Shown piece after piece: positions 47,211-56,885 of a stretch of DNA of 64,000 nucleotides. The notes beneath the pieces were generated by a model. It worked only from the letters and a program-made list of their open reading frames with translations. It did no database searches and was not told the DNA's origin. The stretch's first letter is position 1; each line of letters begins with the position of its first letter. The translations under genes were made by a program, and so were the position numbers. This DNA comes from Bacillus massiliglaciei. GTDB lineage: Bacteria > Bacillota > Bacilli > Bacillales > DSM-1321. The stretch is taken from contig NZ_LT622359.1 of NCBI RefSeq assembly GCF_900098925.1, positions 536,152 to 600,151 of the forward strand, written 5' to 3'.

Positions 47211-47288
47211 AGGTGGATTGAACTAAGGGTGAGGCATTCCGGCGGTGAGCATTGCTGGAATGCGACATCCGTAGGTGAATATCCACCT
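47211..47288. ncRNA. structured intergenic element of unknown type
   Basis: AGGTGGAT (47211-47218) and ATCCACCT (47281-47288) form a perfect eight-pair closing stem. Inside, GCATTCCGGC (47234-47243) and GCTGGAATGC (47254-47263) form a ten-pair stem with one wobble. GGTGA occurs three times in the unpaired parts (47228, 47244, 47274). It could be a small RNA, a cis-element or an interspersed repeat. I match it to no family that I know. The rest of 47122-47484 shows only a TATACT -10 with TG extension (about 47455) for the next gene. Confidence 0.4.
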
Positions 47289-47495
47289 TCTTCTTTTAAA
47301 AGAAAAGCACCTGCTAAGTGTAAAAATCTCCCTTGAATCCTCATTCTCCCTATTCTTTCAGATTCCTGCTAAAATGAAGGTGAGCATGTAATACGTCTTT
47401 CACACCTTTGTTTTCCATTAATTTCAAATGTTCCTCAACCAAGTCGAAAATGTGGTATACTACTGTAGTTAATCAACTTGTAAATGGAGGATTGC

Positions 47496-48998
47496 ATGGG
47501 TAAAGACTCTAAACTGACACAGCAAGCAAAAATATTATCCTTTCACCCTACTGGCGAATATTATTTCGCAAAGGGTTTGAAAGCTTACCATAAACGAGAA
47601 TTGCCGAAAGCAAGAAAATATTTTGAACGGGCGTTGGAACTCGAACCAGCTGAACCGATGATTGCCTGCCAGCTCGCCATCACGTGCACGGAGATGGGAG
47701 AATATAACTACTCGAACAGTCTTCTTGAGAATATCCTGAACGTAATGGACCCGCTGATGACGGAGTGCCATTATTTTTTGGCGAATAACTATGCCCACCT
47801 TGGAATGTTCAAGGAGGCCTACCGGCATGCGAGCACATATTTGGATGAAGCGGAGGATGGAGAATTCAGCGAGGATGCTGAAGACTTGCTGGATTTAATT
47901 ACCTTCGAATCGGATGAGCCGGCTGAATCTTTATTCCAGCAGGATGGTCTGATTCTTCAGCAGGAAAAAGCACGCGAATACTTGGAAGCAGGAAACTTTC
48001 CAAAAGCGATCGAGGTATTGAAAGCGACCATCGCCGAATATAAGGATTATTGGACCGCGTACAATAACTTGGCATTGGCCTATTTTTATCTTGGCCAAAT
48101 TGATGAGGCATACGAAACCTTGGAAGAAGTGCTTGGCAAGAGTCCGGGGAATCTTCATGCGCTTTGCAATCTTGTAGTGTTCCATCATTATCAGCAAGAG
48201 GAAGAAAAAGTGGAGGAACTGATTCAGACATTGGATAAAATCAGGCCGATGCTTTCTGAACACCGTTTTAAGCTGGGGGCAACGTTTGCTCTGGTTGGAA
48301 AGTATGCGCTTGGTTATAAATGGCTTAAGCAGCTATTGAAGCAAGGATTTGAAGGCGACGGCTCCTTTTACTACTGGCTTTCTATTTCCGCTTATCATTT
48401 AGGCCATCAGGCTACGGCTGAACAGGCATGGAAGAAGGTTGTGGAGATTAATCCCGAGAAAGAGGGAATGGAACCGTGGAGCGAAATGAATGTTTCTGCA
48501 AATGGCTTTGAACATCATTTGCCATCCATCGTGAAGCGCCTCGAAAGCGAATATATAGAGGAGCGTCTGTTTGCAATATTCCTCTTGAAGCATTCTTCTC
48601 ATAAAAAGGATCTGATGAATAAAGAGATCTTAATGAAGAATCAGCATTTCGGAAGCATGGAAAAGGAATACGCGGATTTAGTGAAATTTCCGCACAAAGA
48701 GCGGGAAAACTCGGCTATTTTGTTTGCGGACCGGACTGCAGAACTTTTATATCAGCATTTCCAGCCAATTCAAATGGCGGAAGCAGGACTTTATTTAATG
48801 TGGTTTTCTGTTTTCCTTGAAGCCGTGAAGGAAAACTCCCGTCTCAGCAACACAACGGGATGGGCGGCGGCTGTCGAATATGTATGGAACAAGCTGCGCA
48901 ATGAAAAAAAGAGCCTGCAGACTATTGCGGATAAGCATTTTATATCTGTTTCTACCCTTTCTAAGTATGTAAAAAATGTTCAGAACCTGCTTCAATGA
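47496..48998 (+). CDS. yvcD: tetratricopeptide repeat protein (YvcD-like)
   Basis: A 500-residue soluble protein. At least five TPR units lie in residues about 20-330 (YFAKGLKAYHKRELPKARKYFERALELEP, AREYLEAGNFPKAIEVLKATIAEYKDYW, NNLALAYFYLGQIDEAYETLEEVL and others). The C-terminus SLQTIADKHFISVSTLSKYVKNVQNLL looks like a helix-turn-helix. Its position before trxB is that of B. subtilis yvcD. Function is unknown; a protein-interaction scaffold with possible DNA binding is inference. ATG 47496 has TGGAGG five bases upstream; ATG 47484 lies upstream of that site. Confidence 0.85.
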   Translation: MGKDSKLTQQAKILSFHPTGEYYFAKGLKAYHKRELPKARKYFERALELEPAEPMIACQLAITCTEMGEYNYSNSLLENILNVMDPLMTECHYFLANNYAHLGMFKEAYRHASTYLDEAEDGEFSEDAEDLLDLITFESDEPAESLFQQDGLILQQEKAREYLEAGNFPKAIEVLKATIAEYKDYWTAYNNLALAYFYLGQIDEAYETLEEVLGKSPGNLHALCNLVVFHHYQQEEEKVEELIQTLDKIRPMLSEHRFKLGATFALVGKYALGYKWLKQLLKQGFEGDGSFYYWLSISAYHLGHQATAEQAWKKVVEINPEKEGMEPWSEMNVSANGFEHHLPSIVKRLESEYIEERLFAIFLLKHSSHKKDLMNKEILMKNQHFGSMEKEYADLVKFPHKERENSAILFADRTAELLYQHFQPIQMAEAGLYLMWFSVFLEAVKENSRLSNTTGWAAAVEYVWNKLRNEKKSLQTIADKHFISVSTLSKYVKNVQNLLQ

Positions 48999-49046
48999 GC
49001 AAATATTTGGACGTGAATATGTTTGTTATATAGGATAGTAAGATAG

Positions 49047-50039
<993 letters not shown>

Positions 50040-50144
50040 ATTATTTGAAAACGTAATTCCTCCTTAATTGGAATGTAACGTAAGTGAAACAAAGATAAGG
50101 TATATTAAGAATAGAAATTGACCCCCTTATTTATAGAACGTAGG

Positions 50145-50177
50145 AAGACACAGGTTTTGCATCTGTGTCTTTTTTTG
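50145..50177 (+). terminator. terminator after trxB
   Basis: AAGACACAG and CTGTGTCTT form a nine-pair stem with a nine-base loop, followed by TTTTTT. Confidence 0.93.
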
Positions 50178-50228
50178 TTTTTCTGGAACTTAGAGAGAAA
50201 AATGCATAAAAATACTGCTGCATGTTAA

Positions 50229-50257
50229 TTGTGAGGTTATTTTAAAAATAGTATAAT
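50229..50257 (+). promoter_or_regulatory. sigma-A promoter of the yvcI-rapZ-yvcK-whiA-crh operon
   Basis: TTGTGA at 50229-50234, a 17-base spacer and a perfect TATAAT at 50252-50257, about 100 bases before yvcI. Confidence 0.7.
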
Positions 50258-50358
50258 AAGAAGATATAAAAGATTTTTGGATGCCATTCTGTTTTTATGA
50301 GAAAAGTAATCGTAAAATACGGCTTGTTAGTTGAGCAGAGGTAATTGAGGTGAACAAC

Positions 50359-50817
50359 GTGCAGCGTGTCACAAATTGTGTGCTTATAAAAGATGATAAA
50401 GTGCTTCTGTTAAAAAAACCGAGGCGAGACTGGTGGGTGGCTCCGGGAGGAAAGATGGAGCCGGGAGAATCAGTAAGGGATGCCTGTATCCGGGAATACC
50501 GTGAAGAAACAGGTGTGTATTTGAAAAATCCCTCTATTAAAGGGATATTTACCTTCATTATAAAAGAAGGAGATAAAGTTCTGTCTGAATGGATGATGTT
50601 CACGTTCTTTGCAGATGATTCAGATGGAGTCAACCTGGAAGAATGTGAAGAAGGAGAGCTTGCCTGGCATCAGGCTGATGAAGTGAAGAACCTTGAGATG
50701 GCAGAAGGAGACCGCCATATCCTGGAATATATGATTCATGGTTCAGGTATTATATATGGAACATTTACCTATACACCTGATTTCCATTTGATTTCATACA
50801 GACTGGATCCGGGCTGA
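50359..50817 (+). CDS. yvcI: YvcI-like Nudix hydrolase
   Basis: A 152-residue Nudix hydrolase with a full Nudix box, GGKMEPGESVRDACIREYREETG (Gx5Ex7REx2EExG). It is related to 8-oxo-dGTP and nucleotide-sugar pyrophosphatases; the Bacillus substrate is not established to my knowledge. GTG 50359 follows TTGAGG with eight-base spacing and gives the conserved start QRVTNCVL. It heads the five-gene operon ending in crh. Confidence 0.92.
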   Translation: MQRVTNCVLIKDDKVLLLKKPRRDWWVAPGGKMEPGESVRDACIREYREETGVYLKNPSIKGIFTFIIKEGDKVLSEWMMFTFFADDSDGVNLEECEEGELAWHQADEVKNLEMAEGDRHILEYMIHGSGIIYGTFTYTPDFHLISYRLDPG

Positions 50818-50856
50818 AGAAACGTTATTCAAAAAAATGGCCAAGGGGGCAGGGGA

Positions 50857-51753
50857 ATGAATCAGATGCAAGGAGAGACTCAATTAGTTATTATAACGGG
50901 AATGTCAGGGGCAGGTAAAACAGTTGCCGTACAAAGCTTTGAAGATATGGGGTTTTTCTGTGTTGATAATCTTCCGCCTGCCCTGCTGCCTAAGTTCTTG
51001 GAACTGATGAAGGATTCCGGGAATAAGATGAATAGGGTTGCACTTGTCATGGACCTGAGAGGCAGGGAGTTTTTTGACAGCCTGTTTCGCGCTTTAGATG
51101 ACCTGTCAGAGGTATCCTGGCTGAATCCGCAGATCCTTTTTCTTGATTCGGATGATTCTGTGCTGGTCAGCAGATATAAAGAAACAAGAAGGACACATCC
51201 TTTGTCTCCGCAAGACCGTCCGCTTGAGGGAATCAAACAGGAGCGGAGCCTTTTAGAGGAAATGAAGGGGAGAGCCCAGTTAATCTATAATACGTCAAAA
51301 CTGAAGCCAAGGGAGCTCAGGGAGAAAATCATTAAGGAATTTTCGGCCAATAAACAGGTCAGCTTCACGGTAAATGTCATGTCATTCGGCTTTAAACATG
51401 GACTGCCGATTGATGCCGATCTGGTATTTGATGTCCGATTCCTGCCGAATCCTCATTATATTGACCATATGCGTCCAAAAACAGGGCTTGATGAAGAAGT
51501 ATCGAGCTATGTATTAAAATGGACGGAAACTCAGAAATTTTTAGAAAAAGTGATTGATTTGCTGGGCTTCATGCTCCCTCATTACAAACGGGAAGGCAAA
51601 GCACAGCTTGTAGTAGCTATTGGCTGCACAGGCGGTCAGCACCGCTCTGTTGCGTTAGCAGAATATATAGCTGATTATTTCAGTAAGGATTACAATACAC
51701 ATATTGCACACCGTGATATGGAGAAAAGCAAGGGGAGCATTCATGTCAAATAA
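50857..51753 (+). CDS. rapZ: RNase adapter RapZ/YvcJ nucleotide-binding protein
   Basis: A 298-residue RapZ-family protein. Walker A is GMSGAGKT (residues 15-22), Walker B-like VALVMDLRG follows, and the C-terminal domain holds [28 protein letters not shown] and [16 protein letters not shown]. In E. coli RapZ guides GlmZ cleavage; B. subtilis YvcJ hydrolyses GTP and affects competence, with RNA targets unclear. It overlaps yvcK by 11 bases. Confidence 0.95.
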   Translation: MNQMQGETQLVIITGMSGAGKTVAVQSFEDMGFFCVDNLPPALLPKFLELMKDSGNKMNRVALVMDLRGREFFDSLFRALDDLSEVSWLNPQILFLDSDDSVLVSRYKETRRTHPLSPQDRPLEGIKQERSLLEEMKGRAQLIYNTSKLKPRELREKIIKEFSANKQVSFTVNVMSFGFKHGLPIDADLVFDVRFLPNPHYIDHMRPKTGLDEEVSSYVLKWTETQKFLEKVIDLLGFMLPHYKREGKAQLVVAIGCTGGQHRSVALAEYIADYFSKDYNTHIAHRDMEKSKGSIHVK

Positions 51754-52705
51754 CGAAGATACGCCCAAGGTAGTCGTTATTGGGGGGGGAACCGGTCTTC
51801 CGGTCTTATTGCGCGGTTTGAAAAAGCATCCAGTCGATATTACAGCCATTGTAACCGTTGCTGATGACGGGGGCAGCTCAGGACGGCTGCGTCAGGATCT
51901 TGGCATACCTGCACCGGGGGATATTCGAAATGTGCTTGCTGCACTTTCTGAAGTGGAACCGCTTGTAGAAGAGATGTTCCAGCACAGATTCTCCAATAGC
52001 CATGAGCTTTCCGGCCATTCTCTCGGAAACTTAATCCTTGCGGCTATGACCTCGGTGACGGGCGATTTTGTCCATGCCATCCAAGAAATGAGTAAGTTTT
52101 TGAATGTCAGGGGAAAGGTACTTCCAGCTGCCAATCAAAGTGTGGTTTTGAATGCTGAAATGGAAGACGGCACCATCATCAGCGGTGAGTCCAAGATTCC
52201 TTCCTCCGGAAAGAAAATCAAGAGAGTGTTTTTAACGCCACAAGATATACAGCCTCTCAGTGAAACTCTTCTGGCAATCAAGCAGGCGGATTTGATCATC
52301 ATCGGACCGGGCAGTCTGTATACGAGCATCCTGCCTAACTTGCTTGTGCCGAAAATCGGACGGGAAATTGGAAAATCGAAGGCGAAAAAAGTATATATAT
52401 GCAATTTAATGACGCAGGCTGGGGAAACGCAGGAATATACAGCGAGCAATCATGTCCAGGCTATTTATGACCATTTAGGGAACGGCTATCTGGACAGCAT
52501 TTTGGTGAATATTGATGAAATACCAGAAGAGGTCCAGAAACGATATGAAATGGAAAATGCTAAGCCGGTTTTTTATGATATGGAAAATCTTGAAAAGATT
52601 GGTCTGGAAATTATACAGGGCCGTATATTCAGTTATGAGAAAAATGCTTTGCGGCATGATGCCAAGAAAGTGGCAAAGCTGTTATATGAGATGATTAGAA
52701 AATAA
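51743..52705 (+). CDS. yvcK: gluconeogenesis/cell-shape factor YvcK
   Basis: A 320-residue CofD-like protein. [18 protein letters not shown] at the N-terminus is the nucleotide-sugar binding loop; [27 protein letters not shown] is the family signature. YvcK binds UDP-sugars and is required for growth on gluconeogenic carbon and correct wall synthesis. ATG 51743 has AAGGGGAG upstream and overlaps rapZ; a longer in-frame start at 51704 lies inside rapZ. Confidence 0.96.
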   Translation: MSNNEDTPKVVVIGGGTGLPVLLRGLKKHPVDITAIVTVADDGGSSGRLRQDLGIPAPGDIRNVLAALSEVEPLVEEMFQHRFSNSHELSGHSLGNLILAAMTSVTGDFVHAIQEMSKFLNVRGKVLPAANQSVVLNAEMEDGTIISGESKIPSSGKKIKRVFLTPQDIQPLSETLLAIKQADLIIIGPGSLYTSILPNLLVPKIGREIGKSKAKKVYICNLMTQAGETQEYTASNHVQAIYDHLGNGYLDSILVNIDEIPEEVQKRYEMENAKPVFYDMENLEKIGLEIIQGRIFSYEKNALRHDAKKVAKLLYEMIRK

Positions 52706-52753
52706 GCATGCTGATTGTGCATGGCAGAGTGGCCGACAGGAGGGAAAGTAAAT

Positions 52754-53707
52754 ATGTCTTTTGCATCAGAAACGAAAAAGGAATTGACAACAATAGAAAC
52801 GAAGCCTTGCTGTGCAAAAGCTGAATTATGTGCTCTCATCCGAATGAATGGCTCGCTGTCGTTTTCCAATCGGAAGCTCGTAGTAGATATCCAAACAGAA
52901 AATGCGGCGATTGCAAGAAGGATTTATACCCTTTTAAAGAAGAGCTATGACGTTCAGGTTGAACTGCTTGTTCGGAAGAAGATGAAATTGAAGAAGAATA
53001 ATGTTTATATAGTCAGGATGTCCAATGGCGGACAGACCATTCTTTCAGACCTTGAAATAATGGGAGAAGGCTTTGAGATTCTTCATGTACCTTCGGAAGC
53101 CATCATAGGGAAGAAATGCTGTAAACGCTCCTACTTAAGAGGCGCTTTCCTTGCGGGGGGATCTGTAAATAACCCGGAAACATCCTCTTATCATCTGGAG
53201 ATTTTCTCATTATATAAAGAGCATAATGACGCATTATGTGAATTACTGAACCATTTCGGCCTTAAAGCAAAGACGCTGGAAAGAAAGAAAGGGTTCATCA
53301 CCTATTTGAAGGAAGCAGAAAAAATCGCTGAATTTCTAAGTGTCATCGGAGCCCATACAGCTTTGCTCCGTTTTGAGGATGTACGGATTGTCCGGGACAT
53401 GAGGAACTCTGTGAATAGATTGGTAAACTGTGAAACGGCGAATTTAAATAAAACAATCGGAGCCTCACTAAGGCAGGTTGAAAATATCCGTTACATAGAG
53501 AATACGGTCGGTCTTGGTGTATTGCCAGATAAACTGAGAGAAATTGCAGAACTGCGTGTGGCGTTTCAGGACGTTACTCTGAAGGAGCTTGGCGAAATGG
53601 TTTCAGGCGGCAATATCAGCAAGTCCGGCATCAATCACAGGCTGAGGAAAATTGATGAAATAGCAGACAAGCTTCGCGGCGGCGAAGCGGTCTCTGCCAA
53701 AAAGTAA
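52754..53707 (+). CDS. whiA: DNA-binding protein WhiA
   Basis: A 317-residue WhiA (YvcL) with an N-terminal degenerate LAGLIDADG homing-endonuclease fold (residues about 10-210; [31 protein letters not shown]) and a C-terminal helix-turn-helix ([30 protein letters not shown]). It is implicated in chromosome segregation and Z-ring assembly in Bacillus. ATG 52754 follows AGGAGGGAAAG and matches the known start [12 protein letters not shown]. It lies between yvcK and crh. Confidence 0.96.
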   Translation: MSFASETKKELTTIETKPCCAKAELCALIRMNGSLSFSNRKLVVDIQTENAAIARRIYTLLKKSYDVQVELLVRKKMKLKKNNVYIVRMSNGGQTILSDLEIMGEGFEILHVPSEAIIGKKCCKRSYLRGAFLAGGSVNNPETSSYHLEIFSLYKEHNDALCELLNHFGLKAKTLERKKGFITYLKEAEKIAEFLSVIGAHTALLRFEDVRIVRDMRNSVNRLVNCETANLNKTIGASLRQVENIRYIENTVGLGVLPDKLREIAELRVAFQDVTLKELGEMVSGGNISKSGINHRLRKIDEIADKLRGGEAVSAKK

Positions 53708-53728
53708 AAGAGAAGAGGAGGGGGAAAC

Positions 53729-53986
53729 ATGGTAGAAAAAGAGATAGAAGTACAATTGAAGACAGGTTTGCAGGCAAGACCTGCTGCGCTCTTCGTTCAA
53801 GAAGCGAGCCGCTTTCATTCGGAGGTCTTTTTAGAGAAGGATGGAAAAAAAGTAAACGCTAAAAGCATTATGGGACTTATGAGTCTGGCAGTCAGCTCAG
53901 GTTCTTCCGTTAAACTGATTGCAGATGGCAAAGATGAAGAGGAAGCGCTTGCCAGATTGGAACAGTTTGTTGCGCAAGAAGGATAA
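53729..53986 (+). CDS. crh: catabolite repression HPr-like protein Crh
   Basis: An 85-residue HPr paralogue. Position 15 is Gln (KTGLQARPAA), not the phosphocarrier His of HPr, so it cannot take phosphate from enzyme I. Ser46 (AKSIMGLMSL) is kept, so HprK at 36 kb can phosphorylate it to co-activate CcpA. These two residues identify Crh rather than HPr. GAGGGGGAAAC precedes the ATG. It is the last gene of the operon. Confidence 0.97.
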   Translation: MVEKEIEVQLKTGLQARPAALFVQEASRFHSEVFLEKDGKKVNAKSIMGLMSLAVSSGSSVKLIADGKDEEEALARLEQFVAQEG

Positions 53987-54021
53987 AAAAAGATGCCCCC
54001 GATTTGGGGACATCTTTTTTT
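53985..54021. terminator. bidirectional terminator between crh and clpP
   Basis: AAAAAAAGATG(C)CCCC and GGGG(A)CATCTTTTTTT form the stem with a GATTT loop, serving both convergent genes. Confidence 0.93.
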
Positions 54022-54027
54022 GAGTTT

Positions 54028-54630
54028 TTATTTTTCTTCTTTCTTTTCTTCGATACGCGTAATGACTTTATCGATTAAGCCGTATTCAAGGGCACGCTCA
54101 GCTGTCATGAAATTATCACGTTCAGTATCTTGCTGGATGACCTCAAGAGGCTGACCAGTGCGTTCAGAAAGAATTTGGTTTAATTTTTCTCTTAAGAACA
54201 GGATACGGCGGGCCGCGATTTCGATTTCAGTCGCTTGTCCCTGTGCTCCTCCAAGAGGCTGGTGAATCATGACTTCACTGTTTGGAAGGGCGAAACGTTT
54301 TCCCTTTTCCCCTGCAGCAAGCAAGAAAGCACCCATAGATGCTGCCATACCAATACATACAGTAGATACATTCGGTTTGATGTACTGCATAGTATCATAG
54401 ATGGCCATTCCGGCAGTGATACTTCCGCCTGGGCTGTTAATGTATAAAGTAATATCCTTCTCCGGATTTTCCGCTTCCAGGAATAGCAATTGAGCAACAA
54501 TTGAGTTAGAAACATTGTCATCAATCGCACTGCCCAGCATAATGATCCGGTCTTTCAACAAACGGGAATAAATATCGTAGGCGCGTTCCCCACGACTTGT
54601 CTGTTCAATAACTGTTGGGATTAAGTTCAT
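54028..54630 (-). CDS. clpP: ATP-dependent Clp protease proteolytic subunit
   Basis: A 200-residue ClpP with the full catalytic triad: Ser98 ([11 protein letters not shown]), His123 (MIHQPLGG) and Asp172 (TERDNF). It forms a tetradecamer that degrades proteins fed by ClpX, ClpC or ClpE. ATG at 54630 is chosen because AAAGGAGG lies eight bases upstream; ATG 54636 is closer to the site and longer frames lack support. A CtsR operator overlaps its promoter. Confidence 0.98.
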   Translation of the reverse strand: MNLIPTVIEQTSRGERAYDIYSRLLKDRIIMLGSAIDDNVSNSIVAQLLFLEAENPEKDITLYINSPGGSITAGMAIYDTMQYIKPNVSTVCIGMAASMGAFLLAAGEKGKRFALPNSEVMIHQPLGGAQGQATEIEIAARRILFLREKLNQILSERTGQPLEVIQQDTERDNFMTAERALEYGLIDKVITRIEEKKEEK

Positions 54631-54681
54631 GTTCATTTCCTCCTTTGGATAAAAGAATACTAAAAAATTCTCTATGTATGT

Positions 54682-54711
54682 ATGATACAACTTTTGGTCA
54701 ATTTAGGTCAA
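54682..54711 (-). promoter_or_regulatory. candidate sigma-A promoter of clpP
   Basis: On the minus strand TTGACC (54711-54706), an 18-base spacer and TATCAT (54687-54682). The -35 is embedded in the CtsR operator. Confidence 0.6.
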
Positions 54712-54712
54712 A
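54696..54712. promoter_or_regulatory. CtsR operator of clpP
   Basis: GGTCAAT-TTA-GGTCAAA is a direct heptad repeat with a three-base spacer and one mismatch to the CtsR consensus RGTCAAA-N3-RGTCAAA. It overlaps the -35 region of clpP, as in B. subtilis. Confidence 0.85.
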
Positions 54713-54836
54713 CGAAAGGAACTAATAATGGAACAAATTTGATAGCATTCCGCTTATTTCTTTTCCATTTGCCTAAAGTTTCGTCTGCTTTTAACCATAA
54801 TACCCATTCTTCGGACATTTAAACCTTTATTGCCTC

Positions 54837-54865
54837 TTGCCAATTAGCTAGTTTTATCATATAAT
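54837..54865 (+). promoter_or_regulatory. sigma-A promoter of tRNA-Arg
   Basis: TTGCCA at 54837-54842, a 17-base spacer and TATAAT at 54860-54865, 23 bases before the mature tRNA 5' end. Confidence 0.75.
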
Positions 54866-54887
54866 GAGTTTTGTTGTTAAATATTCT

Positions 54888-54959
54888 GCCCTCGTGGTGC
54901 AACGGATAGCACGTAAGATTCCGGTTCTTGAGATGTGGGTTCGATTCCTGCCGAGGGCG
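54888..54959 (+). tRNA. trnR-CCG: tRNA-Arg (anticodon CCG)
   Basis: A 72-nucleotide cloverleaf. Acceptor arms GCCCTCG and CGAGGGC pair perfectly. The D arm is GTGC-AACGGATA-GCAC, the anticodon arm TAAGA-TTCCGGT-TCTTG with anticodon CCG, and the T loop TTCGATT. It reads CGG arginine codons. The T stem GTGGG/CCTGC contains two G-T wobbles and the variable loop is four bases, both slightly unusual. CCA is not encoded. It is a single tRNA gene with its own promoter and terminator. Confidence 0.95.
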
Positions 54960-54974
54960 CTAAAAAATCATTGG

Positions 54975-55008
54975 TATCACTGCGTTTATAAACGCGGTGA
55001 TATTTTTT
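54975..55008 (+). terminator. terminator after tRNA-Arg
   Basis: TATCACTGCGTTTA and TAAACGCGGTGATA form a long stem with one wobble, followed by TTTTTTT. Confidence 0.92.
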
Positions 55009-55038
55009 TATGCTCATTTTCAATGGATACAATAGAAA

Positions 55039-55096
55039 AAATCTGAATTAATTCAACATTCTCATTGTTGACTATTGAATTAGTTCGGGTTTTTTA
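55039..55096 (-). terminator. terminator after the PAS-STAS gene
   Basis: On the minus strand CCGAACTAATTCAA and TTGAATTAATTCAG pair across an 18-base loop, followed by ATTTTTT. Confidence 0.75.
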
Positions 55097-55125
55097 TCCA
55101 GCCTTGAATTTTTTTATTGTATTTT

Positions 55126-55884
55126 TTACTTTAATCGGACTTCCAGAGAAGTAAGAGCATCTTTAACCGTAGACATGGTTGGTATGGAGGACATATCTAA
55201 ATTTAACCTTGTCGCGACTATTGTCAATTCAGGTCTTAATCCGGTGATAATACAGCTCACGCCTAAAAGGGATAATACACTGGATATTTTAAATAAGTAA
55301 TCTGCAACAACTTCGTCTAAAGTATACAGTCCTGAGAAATCTATAATTAAGCAGTCTATGGATTGTCTTTGAACTTTATTTGGTACTGTGTCTAAAATTT
55401 GTTTTGCTCTTTCCTCATCTATATATCCAACTAAGGGAAGTACGGCAATACCGTTTAAGAGGGGGACAAGGGTAGATGAAAGTTCGTTTACTTGCTTCAT
55501 CATTTCTTTCTGTCTTTTTTCCGTTTCTTTTCTTTCTGATATATCGCGTACATACGTCTGAATGGCTTTGGTTTCCCCGATTAATAGAGGATGACAATAC
55601 AATTCAACATCGACTGTTGTACCATCCATCTTATAAATCGTTTCTTCAATAATATCTGCCGGTTTTTCGTATGCTGACTCAATTCTTTTCACTATAGCTT
55701 TCTTTGAAGTTTCTTTAAATATATCTAAAGGACTGTTTCCAATAACTTCTTCTTTTGCAGCTCTAAAGAAATTCTCTGCTGCTTTATTAATATAGAGTAT
55801 CTTGAAATCCGTATGGATAATCAGCGGATCAAGAGAATATTCAATTACTTGCCGATAATCAATTTTCGAAATAGTATCGTTCAC
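55126..55884 (-). CDS. PAS-STAS protein, RsbR/stressosome type
   Basis: A 252-residue protein. Residues about 10-120 form a PAS domain (VIEYSLDPLIIHTDFKILYINKAAENFF ... YVRDISERKETEKRQ), a helical linker follows, and residues about 135-250 form an RsbR-type STAS domain (LSSTLVPLLNGIAVLPLVGYIDEERAKQIL, DCLIIDFSGLYTLDE). The layout is that of YtvA, but the PAS lacks the LOV cysteine motif (GNSPLDIF instead of GRNCRFLQ), so blue-light sensing is not expected. It may join the stressosome upstream of sigma-B; the signal is unknown. GTG start with AAGGAGTG upstream. Confidence 0.88.
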   Translation of the reverse strand: MNDTISKIDYRQVIEYSLDPLIIHTDFKILYINKAAENFFRAAKEEVIGNSPLDIFKETSKKAIVKRIESAYEKPADIIEETIYKMDGTTVDVELYCHPLLIGETKAIQTYVRDISERKETEKRQKEMMKQVNELSSTLVPLLNGIAVLPLVGYIDEERAKQILDTVPNKVQRQSIDCLIIDFSGLYTLDEVVADYLFKISSVLSLLGVSCIITGLRPELTIVATRLNLDMSSIPTMSTVKDALTSLEVRLK

Positions 55885-56108
55885 AATTCTTCACTCCTTC
55901 ATAGTAGGTTAACGCTTTTCTATGCTTTCTTCAAGATTCAATATTACCCAAAGATTTCTTTCTGGATGATCTGAATTTCCCACTGGACACGGATAGATCA
56001 TCTGGTTTCGGCCCTGCTATTTATACAGCGATAGTATTTTTTTATGTGAATTTTTAGTCTGAAAGCTGAATCAGGTTGATCGTTTCTAGAACTTGAATGA
56101 TTGATTAT

Positions 56109-56138
56109 GGAAAAAATAATAGATTGTTATTATTTTCC
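56109..56138. repeat. AT-rich inverted repeat upstream of the DUF6241 pseudogene
   Basis: GGAAAAAATAATA and TATTATTTTCC flank a short centre in the 330-bp gap between the divergent PAS-STAS gene and the broken gene. It could be an operator or an old terminator. I see no gene in 55885-56213. Confidence 0.4.
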
Positions 56139-56213
56139 GAATTTTAATAGAGTAAAAGCTTTAAAGGGAGCGGATGGCATGATATACATAAAGATACACA
56201 AGGGTGATCAGAA

Positions 56214-56720
56214 TTGAAGAAAGTCCTGTTAATCACCTTTAGCTTTATTGCTGTTGCCGGGGCCGTCATGTGGTATGCATTTAACCCAATGTCTAAAGAA
56301 ACGCTATCGGTTAAAGAGACCGAATCAAAACGTGATGGCGGTAAAATGATTGAAATAAAAGAAGCGAACGCCAAACCCGCCGAAGAGAGTTTCCTATGGA
56401 TATGAGTGAAGACGCTTTAAGAAATGCGCTTCATGGGATGTCCCATCAAAAAATCAAAGCAAATGATAAATGGGGATTTATTCCGTTAACCGAAGAACGT
56501 GTAGACAGATTGAAGGCTGTAACAGAAGCTGGTATGTATAAGGAAAAAAATGTATATCTAGGTATTCGGTAATCGTTGGTCGAAAAATGATTTTTCACGG
56601 GTGGATCAAGATCATAATGCCATATGGGGATTACAGAACGGAAATGTTGGCAAAGCAACTGGTATTTTATCGACGGCTGAAGAAAAAAAGTTCATCGAGG
56701 AACATTTTGATGTGCAATAG
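56214..56720 (+). pseudogene. DUF6241-type protein gene broken by two frameshifts
   Basis: Three segments in two frames together make one protein. Segment 1 (from TTG 56214 behind AAGGGTGATC) encodes an N-terminal membrane anchor, MKKVLLITFSFIAVAGAVMW, and a charged stretch. Segment 2, in another frame, continues MDMSEDALRNALHGMSHQKI and KANDKWGFIPLTEERVDRLK up to a stop near 56570. Segment 3 returns to the first frame with RWSKNDFSRVDQDHNAIWGL and QNGNVGKATGILSTAEEKKF, ending at TAG 56718. This resembles small Bacillus DUF6241 proteins of unknown function. Two compensating indels, or sequencing errors, are needed. Confidence 0.75.
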
Positions 56721-56770
56721 AGTTTGAAAGAGGTATCGAGAGGCAGATTGCTTCTTTTATACATGATGAA

Positions 56771-56795
56771 AAGCACTGCCTATTCGGCAGTGCTT
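56771..56795. repeat. 25-bp palindromic direct repeat, left copy
   Basis: AAGCACTGCC, TATTC, GGCAGTGCTT: a hairpin with perfect 10-base arms. An identical copy lies at 58355-58379. Together they look like the target duplication of the IS1182-type element inserted into a terminator. Confidence 0.9.
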
Positions 56796-56797
56796 CA

Positions 56798-56845
56798 GGC
56801 TGTAGACAAACTCGTGAAAATCGAGTTTATCTACAGCCTTTTTTA
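56798..56845 (+). terminator. terminator-like stem-loop at the left end of the IS1182-type element
   Basis: GGCTGTAGA and TCTACAGCC with an inner AAACTCG/CGAGTTT stem, followed by TTTTTT. It would stop transcription entering the transposase gene from outside. Confidence 0.85.
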
Positions 56846-56885
56846 TATTAAAATGGAGGTAACAAATTTACTTGAGGTGACCAAT

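Noticed and set aside
54864-55046. 60-codon frame
   Set aside because: It contains the complete tRNA-Arg gene and terminator.
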